From Cymbomonas tetramitiformis (Eukaryota > Chlorophyta > Pyramimonadophyceae > Pyramimonadales > Pyramimonadaceae), in contig LGRX02028928.1 of the NCBI GenBank assembly GCA_001247695.2, forward strand, positions 1-64,000: a stretch of 64,000 bases of DNA, in the 5' to 3' direction. The position numbers and the translations under genes are program-made. Below are positions 53,559 through 62,600 of the stretch, in pieces. The number at the start of each line of letters is the position of its first letter. The stretch's first letter is position 1. A model generated the notes under the pieces. The model saw nothing but the letters and a program-made list of their open reading frames with translations, made no database searches and had not been told where the DNA came from.

Positions 53559-54044
53559 GGTCATATCTCGAGCCGTACTTATCTATTCGAGCCGTAATCT
53601 TGATATCCTTATAGAGGACATCGAGCCCGACATTTTGAGCTATCAAACGTTGTTATACGATTAGTATTTCTCATAACGAGCATATGTGGGGGCATGTCTG
53701 TAAACTGGCGGGGCATTTACAAGTACGGTCATATCTCGAGCATTACTTATCTATTCGAGCCGTAATCTTGATATCCTTATAGAGGACATCGAGCCCGACA
53801 TCTTGAGCTATCAAACGTTGTTATACGGTTAGTATTTCTCATAACGAACATATGTGGGGGCATGTCTGTAAACTGGCGGGCTATTTACCAGTATGGTCAT
53901 ATCTCGAGCCTTACTTATCTATTCGAGCCGTAATCTTGATATCCTTATAGAGGACATCGAGCCCGACATCTTGAGCTATCAAAAGTTGTTATACGGTTAG
54001 TATTTCTCATAACGAACATATGTGGGGGCATGTCTGCAAACAAG
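53559..54044. repeat. 168-bp tandem repeat, 2.9 copies
   Basis: GGTCATATCTCGAGC recurs at 53559, 53727 and 53895. Units contain CATCGAGCCCGACAT and GTTATACGGTTAGTATTTCT. It lies in the 3' non-coding part of the hAT transposon. Confidence 0.95.
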
Positions 54045-54251
54045 GGAATGTGATAAAAACACATTTTGAGGGAAATATGGACCGGGCCGAAATCGGGCCG
54101 AACCTTAAAATCATGCGAAGCCATCTCAATATCATGACCTGAAGGGCCGAAGGCGGGCCGAACCGATATCTAGCCCGGACCGGGCGGGCCGAAGGGAATT
54201 TTGATTTGGGGCCGTACCAACTCAAAATAAGATATCTTCCCTGGTCCTCGT

Positions 54252-54643
54252 TCGAAGCAGGCTTGGGGGTCGGAACAGTCGGTGTCCGCACCGTCGGGCT
54301 GTTCCGAACCCCGTCGATAAGCCTCTGCGAGGCATCAATGTCACTGTCCCTCGCGAGGGACTTCTTTGCTCTTGTGATCACACCCATAACTCTGAAAGCC
54401 TGATGGGAGATGGTACGCTGGGGCACGTAAGGGTAATGGCGTGGGAAAAATGCGACGTCACAGTCACGTAAGGAGCGGGAAAGCCATGCGAGCGAGGGGC
54501 ACTGGAAGACGTCGTCGAGGTCGAAGGTGCTGCAGACACCAGCCCAAGAAGCGGTAGCATGCTGGATCAAGGCAAGTAGAATATCGTAAATGGACATTGC
54601 GTCAACGAGGCCTGGTCCAGGTCGAACCTGCTGGATTTGACAC
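54252..54643 (-). pseudogene. Gag-like gene, 5' part, cut by the hAT insertion
   Basis: Minus-strand frame running from the border of the second LTR element into the hAT duplication site. Segments MSIYDILLALIQHATASW, AFRVMGVITRAKKSLARD and TPTVPTPKPASNED precede the break; the reading continues at 45272 with no frame change apart from the 8-bp duplication. The N-terminal region is not alignable to the other two gags by eye, while the part after the break is. The original start is probably lost because the second LTR element sits directly upstream. Confidence 0.65.
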
Positions 54644-54843
54644 TGTGACACCCGAAACTGTCACATGTCACTTCCTATAGTAGGCTGGGTGACCGTCACC
54701 AGTAGACGGGAAACACCCGTTAGGTATTTATGTTATATCTCTCTTTATCAAGACACACTTTTACCGTTCTGATTCCGCAACCCATAACTCAGGGCTTATC
54801 TCACCAGTTAGATATATATGACCGCCGAACTATATTTCTACCA
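54644..54843 (+). repeat. 5' LTR of the second gag element
   Basis: 200 bp, TGTGACACCC...TTTCTACCA. Borders set by TG...CA and by the conserved GGTTTGG primer-site start at 54844. Confidence 0.65.
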
Positions 54844-55227
54844 GGTTTGGTCCCACTTGCGTTTTATTTAGCCACTGCGAGATTGCCACTATGAGTGGCT
54901 AAGCTCGGACGCCTGGGATGGAGTGAGGCGCTCCGCGCGTGAGAACGCCGGCAGTCACGGGTATGGCCTAAATTTTGTTGGTTGATTTACGGCACGCCGC
55001 GCCGGTTGGAGAGCAAATTTTCTTGCGGGATTTAACGTTGGACTGGTGTGCGTTCTCTGGTTGGATCCCACACCGTTGCGTATTGGCCGCCTATTCCACA
55101 CGACTTACCGGATTTATTTGATCTCTCACGGCTGCTGTATCGGCGGCCCGCACGTTTCTTGGCCGCCCACGACTGCCGCATCTCTCACGTTCCTTTGCCT
55201 CACTCCGCCCCTTCAGTCCTTCTCATC

Positions 55228-56466
55228 ATGGTTGCTTCTACTCGAGCCACCGCTAGTATGGCGAATCGCCGACGCGCATTATCCACGATTTTTGATTCAG
55301 CAGCTGCGAGACACGCCAACACTCCAGCCACGCCGCCGGCAGCACAGCCGGCTGCCAATTCGGCAGGTGCTACGTTCCTAGCCTCGGTGCGTACACTTCA
55401 GAGGGAACACTTCGACATGAAGGTCTCCAAGACCGTTCGTCAAAAGTTGTTCGAGGACAAGAACGGACGGTTTTCCGGGACTGAGTGCCACGCATCCGCG
55501 CTCTTCGCCAGGATGGTCTCTGCGCTCCAGACGGCATTTGTCACGGAGGACATCGGCTTCGCGCCCCTTTTCCTGCTGGACGATGCTACCCTACCCGTCC
55601 GTGTGGAGGCCAACGGCTTGTTGTTCTCCGCGCTCGAGCTAATGGTTGACCCCGCGTCGCCCGCAGCGGACTGGATGGACTCTTCGCACTCCAGCTTCCC
55701 GTCCGACGGTAAGCGCGTACTGCTTGAATTTGCCCGTCGCATGATCCCCGCGGGTGACCCCTTTCAGGGTCAAGCGGACATGTTGGGCATCCGCATCTCT
55801 GCGGGCGTGGACCCGCATGACAAGATCGGGGACTTCAACGCCGCTCTAAAGGCCGCGAGGACGCGAGCGACGCTCCTGGACGAGGACGTGAAGGCGCTGT
55901 TCATCAAGGCCCTCGACACCACCTTCTACCAGCCGGTGGTGTCCCGGTTGCTTCTCCACGATCAACGTGCCGCTCACGACCTCCTCACAATTCAACAATG
56001 GGTGCGTGAGTGCTACTCCGAGCACGTGCGGGCGGGCACCGCCACGGCGTCCGCACACCGGTAATCTCATGGCACGCATTTCATGGAGGGAGACACCGAT
56101 GACTCCGGTGGACCCGGTGAGCTCGCGGACTTGAGGACCATGGTCCTCGACTTGAAGCGGCAATTGGCCGCATTTGTCGCACCCGCGCCGGTCCGAGCCG
56201 GCCACGCGCGGGTACACTCCACGCGCAGACACGCCGGACCGCCGCATCAAGACCCGCTTCGCGACCACGCCCCTCCCCAAGGGGGGGGGAATTGGTCTCA
56301 ATCCGTCTCCAAGAGGGTCGCCTTCCATCGCGACACCGGTGCGACCGTTCCCTACTGCCGCCCCATAGCCGCGGCTCACAGACGCTCTCACAAACTGCTC
56401 ATCTCAAATTTCCCACTCGTACCCAAACGCGCCGTTGCACACCACCTCTCAAAGCGGCTGTTTTAG
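55228..56466 (+). pseudogene. Gag with an in-frame stop
   Basis: Close relative of the gag at 49209-50429: MVASTRATASMANRRRAL, IFDSAAARH, FLLDDATLPVRVEANGLLFS, SDGKRVLLEFARRM, DFNAALKAARTRATL, LDTTFYQPVVSRLLL, LLTIQQWVRECYSEHV. A TAA at 56062-56064 interrupts it; the same frame continues with ADLRTMVLDLKRQLAAF and NWSQSVSKRVAFHRDTG. The C-terminal Cys/His knuckle found in the intact relative has been lost. So it encodes a truncated gag at best. Confidence 0.85.
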
Positions 56467-56753
56467 CCAATCGTGGCCAAATTAGCTGTGGAATATAGCG
56501 TGGAATGGGTCCACGACCTACCGGAATATCCCGGTTCACGGATATCAGGCAATCCTGGAACCAATATAGATAAACTCTCATAAGAAATAATAAAACCCTA
56601 AGCTAGATATACCCGGAACGGTCACGGAGTCGGAACGGTCTCACGGGGAAGCTGAAATCCCCCCCCACTGTATGGGGGTCCAGCTTCTCCTAGTATCACC
56701 CCTTGCTGCGTGTGTCACTGGTCGTGTGTCACCGTATGACACTCACCTGCTAG
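56467..56753. other. Junction between the LTR element and the LINE
   Basis: No gene. Contains a small inverted pair around CTGAAATCCCCCCCCACTG / TATGGGGGTCCAGCTTC. No LTR copy or target duplication could be identified. Confidence 0.45.
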
Positions 56754-56777
56754 AATAATAATAATAATAATAATAAA
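56754..56777 (-). repeat. (TTA)n tail of the LINE
   Basis: Seven to eight AAT units on plus, equal to a TTA-type simple tail on the element strand, next to CTGCTAG/GCTAGCAG sequences. Confidence 0.85.
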
Positions 56778-57168
56778 ACATTTACGCTAGCAGAAGGGAC
56801 AAAGTCCTGAGAGTGCGGTAACCCTGCAAAGCAGGCTAGTGAAAACACTAGGGGCTACTCCCTCTACTATAGCGCGCCCACAAAGGGGCTCAACCCACTT
56901 TTCAGCAGGGTGACATCTAGAGAAAAAGCTAGGTGCTAAGCAAAAAACTCTAGAAGATGGAGAAGCAGCCATGGCCGGGTGAGTGGAGGGGTGGCTGAAA
57001 CTAGGCGGTGGGGAGGGAAGTCGAAGAATTAAGGGGGTATTTGGAGACGATGAGGAAGGAGGTCAGGGTGGGCGGAGGAGAGGGGGGGGTGGTGGGGGAG
57101 GGGAGAGGGGGGGAGGGCCCCTCCCCTATAGGACAGAGAGCCATCTTTTATTGCAAGACTTTTGAAAA

Positions 57169-59613
57169 TTATTGCAGGAGGGTTTGAAGAAAATCATTTG
57201 TTTTTTGCACAGCTTCTGTTTCAGTCATGGTCTCATCGCCCAGGATGTCAACTGTATGCGGGTCAGTGTTCAAGGTGGTGGGGGTGTTTAACAGAAACAA
57301 GTCTCGCCTATTTCTGGTGTGTTGCCTACAGATTCTTGAAAGTTTTTTAAGGAGAGTTTTAATCTTGCCACGGGGAACACCTATCGTGTTGAGGACAGTA
57401 CCGAAAAGAGGAGGGAGGTACCCCATGAGTGTAAGTGCTTTGGGCCATTTCACGGTGCTAATGAAGGGCTTAGAAGCTGCGTTGGTGATTGTCGTGTCAT
57501 GGTGACCGCCATAATAATGCTCAGCACCATTCTGATGATAGGGGGGGTCTTGAGTGGGCCATGGGCACAACGAAGAAGGGAGTACGTTGTCCCTTTCGTT
57601 CAGAACTTCATTCCAAATATCAGGGCTAACTCCGGTGTATTCTAGTCTCCTCTCCGTGACTCTGGACTTAGGAAGGACATTGAGGAACCATCTAGCAATC
57701 TTTTTCTGTGTAGGCCTCCAGTCAAAGGCTGGTTGAGTATCGCTGGGTGCACTGTCTATAGCTATGATAACGACATCCGAAAAATCATCCTTATAGCATC
57801 CGCCACCTGGGAGAACGTAGGGGTCATCACCCGTCCAATAACCATGTGGGATAAATGGAATAGTGTTATGCGGGAATCTGAAAACAAGTTTAAAACCTTT
57901 ATCAAACCATCTTTTTTGGTTTTGGGGAGACAGTGGAAGAATCCATGTTCCTGAAAATCCGGGTACAGTGTTGGCCGCTTTATGTCCCATTTCCAAGGTA
58001 GTCATAACCGCCGAAGATTTGCCCTTATCCTTTCCATCAAAGGGGGGATTTCCGTAGACTATTCTGCCAATGCCTGTTAACGGGTCCACGTAGGCATCCC
58101 AAGCGAGGCCATCAAAACCGATTTTCCCATGATAACAGAAGGGCTTGAGGGCTTTTTTCATTCTAGTGGTGGGTATGCATCTTCTCGAGTAAATTCTAGG
58201 GTGGGCATTTAGTGGGTTGGAGAAAAGTTCACAACCGTTTTTGTCAAGGTTTCTGTCATCCACCAAAATATCTAAGAGGCTTCTTCTTATTGCATAGCAG
58301 TTTTTAGGGTCTCCCGATTCAAACTTACATGCGTTGAGGGCTTCATGGATATCGTGTGCCCTATTCGAGTACTCCGCAAGTGAGCATGGGACTGCTTTGT
58401 TGGAAAGGCGGTGCCAAGCCAAAAGTTTCCAAAACTCTTTCTTTTGGACATATTGGAGTTCGGGATATTTAATTGTTCCCGTAACATGGTCCACTTCAGG
58501 CTTTGCGGTCACAGCAATGGTATTCTTTTTTGAACTTGATGGACGGTACATGCTAGCTTCCGGGAGAGCGTGTAAGTATAATTCCTCATTCATTTCCTGT
58601 CTTAGGTCAGCAAGTGGAAAAAGTTTCGATGGTTGTGTTCTGATGTATGTGGTACCCTTTCCAGGGTTTAGAAGTTTAGGCTTTTCTGAGATTTCTTCAG
58701 CGATGATTTTCCTTAGTTCGATATCTTGGGTTGTTCTAAGGTTATACAAACTATCATTATGTCCTGGGCATTCGAGTTGGATGTGTTCGAAGGTGCATTT
58801 TGTATTCTGTTGGCAGTAGGGGCAGTTTTCGGACCCGATTTTCCCCAGTTTAAATGAGCGTGCAGGAGAGGCTTGAAGACCCAGGAGTTCTCTACTTCTA
58901 GAAGCGGTGAAAGCTTTAGGTGTCATTTTGGAAATATCTTTGGTGGGGGCGGTGTTATTCTCGTTAAGCATTCTCAGATGCTTCCCTTGGGACTGTAGGG
59001 TTCTCCAATTATGATAGTGTGAGAGTCGTTGAATTCTTCTGATGTGGCTACGTATATCACCTAAAATAGGGACCTCAAAAAAGAATAATGAGAAGGGTAG
59101 TTCCTCAGCAGGGTCGTAGCGGGAGATGTCAAAACAGCCCCCTCTGAATGAGGCTCTTTTAGCAGTACGGTCCACTCTGTCGTGGACTTTGTCATTATTG
59201 TGACCCCTAATCCATTTAAGGATGATTTTACTGTGGTCTCCTTCATTGTAGAAGCCAAGTTCTTCTAGCAGTAGGCGAACAGCCTGCACATCTCTGCGAT
59301 TAGCTTCACGTAGTTTGTCCCGAGCACTCATGGACCTGCCATCCTTTGTTACCGCAGATATTGCTGCCATGGAGTCAATGGCATGTACCATTGGAGTAAT
59401 AGATTTGAGAAGTTTCTCTTTTTGTTCTGTGAGTAGAAATCGCAGTCCCGCAATTTCAGCAGATGTGCTACTCGGGTTTTGGATATCCTCCTTGATAAGG
59501 AGCCCCTGTGCAGAGAAAGTTCTTGAGGGGGGGATATTCATCTTCCGTACAAGTGGCATCCCGTTGTCAAAGTTTTTTATAGCATATGCTGCCCCACTGC
59601 ATGCTGTTTTCTT
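57169..59613 (-). CDS. LINE C-terminal region: RNase H, zinc knuckle, NPPF methyltransferase-like domain
   Basis: Reading continues in frame after the TGA at 59616-59614; the first ATG is at 59559 (796 residues). Residue numbers count from that ATG. RNase H: the first Asp is just before the TGA (ASDGSLFA), then AEIAGLRFLL (Glu), AIDSMAA (Asp), IRGHNNDKVHDRVDR (His, Asp). A C-x2-C...H...C knuckle follows (ENCPYCQQNTKC...HIQLECPGH). Beyond it, about residues 420-600 hold a segment resembling the Dam-like domain of DIRS elements and N6-adenine methyltransferases: CELFSNPLNAHPRIYSRRC, GLAWDAYVDP, then IVYGNPPF (NPPF at 504-507) and WILPLSPQ. The last 200 residues (HGYWTGDDPYVLPGGG; YYGGHHD) are unknown. 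RNase H should remove RNA from the cDNA hybrid; the methyltransferase might modify element or host DNA. TAA at 57169. Confidence 0.75.
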   Translation of the reverse strand, partial: KKTACSGAAYAIKNFDNGMPLVRKMNIPPSRTFSAQGLLIKEDIQNPSSTSAEIAGLRFLLTEQKEKLLKSITPMVHAIDSMAAISAVTKDGRSMSARDKLREANRRDVQAVRLLLEELGFYNEGDHSKIILKWIRGHNNDKVHDRVDRTAKRASFRGGCFDISRYDPAEELPFSLFFFEVPILGDIRSHIRRIQRLSHYHNWRTLQSQGKHLRMLNENNTAPTKDISKMTPKAFTASRSRELLGLQASPARSFKLGKIGSENCPYCQQNTKCTFEHIQLECPGHNDSLYNLRTTQDIELRKIIAEEISEKPKLLNPGKGTTYIRTQPSKLFPLADLRQEMNEELYLHALPEASMYRPSSSKKNTIAVTAKPEVDHVTGTIKYPELQYVQKKEFWKLLAWHRLSNKAVPCSLAEYSNRAHDIHEALNACKFESGDPKNCYAIRRSLLDILVDDRNLDKNGCELFSNPLNAHPRIYSRRCIPTTRMKKALKPFCYHGKIGFDGLAWDAYVDPLTGIGRIVYGNPPFDGKDKGKSSAVMTTLEMGHKAANTVPGFSGTWILPLSPQNQKRWFDKGFKLVFRFPHNTIPFIPHGYWTGDDPYVLPGGGCYKDDFSDVVIIAIDSAPSDTQPAFDWRPTQKKIARWFLNVLPKSRVTERRLEYTGVSPDIWNEVLNERDNVLPSSLCPWPTQDPPYHQNGAEHYYGGHHDTTITNAASKPFISTVKWPKALTLMGYLPPLFGTVLNTIGVPRGKIKTLLKKLSRICRQHTRNRRDLFLLNTPTTLNTDPHTVDILGDETMTETEAVQKTNDFLQTLLQ

Positions 59614-62600
59614 TCAAGCAAAAAGGGAACCATCGCTTGCCATATCATAGTCTTCCATTTGTTTGCTCTTTTCGGCGTTGGGGGTGGATTCTTCTTCCGA
59701 GTCGCTAGGGCAGCTGTATTCACTTTCTTCCTCCGCAGTTTTGTTTTTCATTCTAGCAATAATGGTTTCATACTGTCTGTCGGAGATGTAATCATAGTGT
59801 GAGTTGATATCACTAACTGTAGCAAGGACAGAAGAGGGCGGGTCCATGTGGTCATTATATTCAAAAATAGAACCTGCTGGAATTAGGATGCAACCGTCAT
59901 TGGTGATGCTATATTCAAAGTCGTATTGGAGACTGTTGGTACCTTCGATTCTGACAAAGACATTAGGGTTTATGGCATTGTTACTGTATTCTGTATATTG
60001 TATTGACATGGCCTCTAAGTCAATATTGGTGATGTGAATAAGAGAGATGGAATTTCGGTCACCATTTCCTTTCCAATGAAATTCACCCGTGTCAGGGGGT
60101 ACTATGTTGTCTCTATATTGTTTCTTGACATATCTAGCCTGTGGGTCCAAATCTACAGGGTTTTGAAGCATTTCCTTCTCGATTTCGGTTAGCCATCCAG
60201 GGGGTCTACTGCCATTCAGCCTGAAAAAACATTTATTTTCTTGCCAGTTTTTTAACATTCCACCGCAGGGAGTTAGAAAGGAACCTGTGTGCTTGAGGTT
60301 GTATTTTTGTATTGCGGAGGTGACATTCCTCGACATGTAGAGTTGTCTGGGAAGGGTGGTGATTAATGTGGTTTCACCCGCTTCATTTTCAGGGTAATTT
60401 TTAGAGTCAATAGCGTATCCAAGTTTTGCCATAATGTGACTTGTGCGCCTAAACCAGTTAAAGCGTTTGTCTTTAGTATGACTGTAGGTTGCATAGTGCG
60501 ATAAGGGGAAACCCGATATAACATTTTTACCCATTTCGTTGTTCATGTTTTGAATTATTATTTTAAGCCATAGATTGCTATTTCTACGGTATAGTGAGAT
60601 GAGGTGGGGATCAGTGATACGGTCCGTGTGGTTGTGTTGCCAATATTCGTGTTCATCCACAGAACACAGGGTGTTCATAGTTTCGGTGATACACGACGCG
60701 GTTACAACATCAAAGACACTATCAATACCGTACCCGCCTTGGCAGACTGCTGTCCAGATTATTTGGTGATTGGTGTCAACTGGGCAGCCCAAATATTTAA
60801 TTATAAACGAAGCTATCATTTTGTCTAATTCAATTGCGACATTCTTTGAGGAGTTAGCAATTGCTGAGGTAACTTTAAGGGGGTATGCCATCCTCGGAAC
60901 TACAACCGCATTTATAACATATCTTAGCTGATGTAGAGTCATGTGTTGCAGTTGGATGGATGTGAGAGTAGATTTAAGTCTGTCGATAAGGATTTCCGAT
61001 TGTTTGTCCCATTCCCCATTTAGTGCAAACCATACTCCGAGATATCTGTTTACCTCTTTGCTGTTGGCGAAATCGAGGAATTCTGGTGACTCAGGGGGTA
61101 TCCATTTCGAATCAATGGAAGGACTTGAGTCATTTGTATTGGGCTCCAGGTGACCCCCTGAGATGAGTAAATCATCGGACGGGTCATATCGCGTTACTGT
61201 TTTGCCCTGAGGTTTAATGCGCTTTCTGTAAGAGTATTTGGATTTCTTAACATTGATGGGAATACCAATGAAGCTCATAAATTCATTAACTATACCTAGC
61301 ATGTCTTGAACTTCGTCTTTAGTTTCCCCCACGAGAATGATGTCATCACAAAAGAACCGTGCAAAGATATTTAAAGTGGTGTCCTTTTCTAATAGGTTTT
61401 GGGAGGGAGGAATAACATTATTTCCTGGTTTGTCTGGTCTATGGCGTTCCGAGCTCAGTTCATATCCATATGTGGATCCTGTCGGGTTTACACCGTTTGC
61501 TCTTTTTGCTAACCAAATTGCCAGAATGTCCATAATGGCTACAAACCTTAGTGGGCTCAAAACTTCTCCCTGAGGGACTCCACATTCTAGGGACCATTCA
61601 TCCGTGAGGCCTTCTTCAGTGAGTACCATTCTAGAGGCATCATTAGTAATGTCTGAGATGATGTTGATTATTTGTGATGGGAGTCCCAGCTTTCTCAGCG
61701 CTAAATTGCTCATCCAGAATTCAGCTCTGTCAAATGCTTGTTTGAGGTCCAAGTAAACTACGTGGAGGTCTTTGTCGTATCTATTGGCATCCGAAATTAC
61801 TTCATTCAGAATTTGAAGTGAGTCATCTATGTTTTTATTCGGAAGAAACGCATCTTGAATGGGAAAGAGAATTGGGTGAGTGTTAAGTATTGTTTTGAGA
61901 CGGTTAGCAATTATTGTGTTAAATAGTTTAAGACCCGTTTCCAACATTGTGAGGGGTCTAGAGTTATCTATTGTACATGGTGCAGAGGGATTTTTAGGGA
62001 TTGGAAGGATGACTACAGATTTTGCACTCTTTGGAAATTTCCCAGTTATAAGAATGTGGTTAAAAAGTGAGACAGTAACCTCTTGAAAATTCTCTGGGCC
62101 CTTGATCCACTGCGAGTATCTCATTCCTGAGGGTCCTGGTGCTGTGGAGATACCACAGTCCGAGTATGCTTGTTGGAGTTCTTTGTGCGTGATTTCTGTC
62201 AGTAGTCTAGCAGCGGCCGTATCGGGGATTTTAGGGCTGTCCTTTAGAATGTCAGTGAGCCACTGTGGGAGTTCATCTGGCTCGTTCGGGTTAGTAGAAA
62301 ATAGTTTTTTATTTTTGTATTCATCTAGTGTTGTGTTAAGTCTTTCTGTCTTTGTCTCAGGTATCTTTCCATCACTACCTGGGGTAGCGGCTGCACCTTT
62401 TTCAGTAGGTTTCATCTTTCCCATGACTGTGTCTAGAAACCTCGAAAGGTTAGTTGAGAAAAGATGCTGCAGGGCTTCCTTTTCTCGGAGATTGCGTCGT
62501 TCAATGTCGGTGTCTCTGCTTTTCTGAAAAGCATTTCTGATTATTACATAATTTTCATGCAAACGTGCTCCCCATGTGGCTGCCGTTTCATTGTGTTTGG

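Larger units (their letters stand above)
45273..54243 (+). mobile_element. hAT transposon containing nested insertions
   Basis: Ends are perfect 16-bp inverted repeats CAGGGAAGATATCTTA (45273-45288) and its complement (54228-54243). The 8-bp host sequence GTCCTCGT is duplicated at 45265-45272 and 54244-54251. CAGGG ends and an 8-bp duplication are diagnostic of hAT. Total 8971 bp, of which 3314 bp is a nested LTR element and its duplication; a TTAA MITE and a 168-bp repeat also lie inside. It disrupts a gag-like gene on the other strand. Confidence 0.96.
54644..56466 (+). mobile_element. Second gag-bearing LTR element, 3' end not found
   Basis: A left LTR (54644-54843), a primer-binding-like site and a gag gene occur in the same order as in the element at 47696-51004, but on plus. 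The LTRs of the two share CTTCCTATAGTAG and TGACYGTCACC. The possible left target sequence is GACAC. I found no second LTR downstream to 56754, so the element is truncated or too decayed to recognise; the right border given is only the end of the gag-related frame. Confidence 0.75.

Noticed and set aside
56467..56753. 3' LTR of the second gag element
   Set aside because: No stretch matches 54644-54843, nor does a GACAC duplication follow; the 3' end is treated as lost.
57040..57120. Gly-rich frame in the G/A tract near the LINE 3' end
   Set aside because: Low-complexity purine tract in the 3' UTR of the LINE; not coding.
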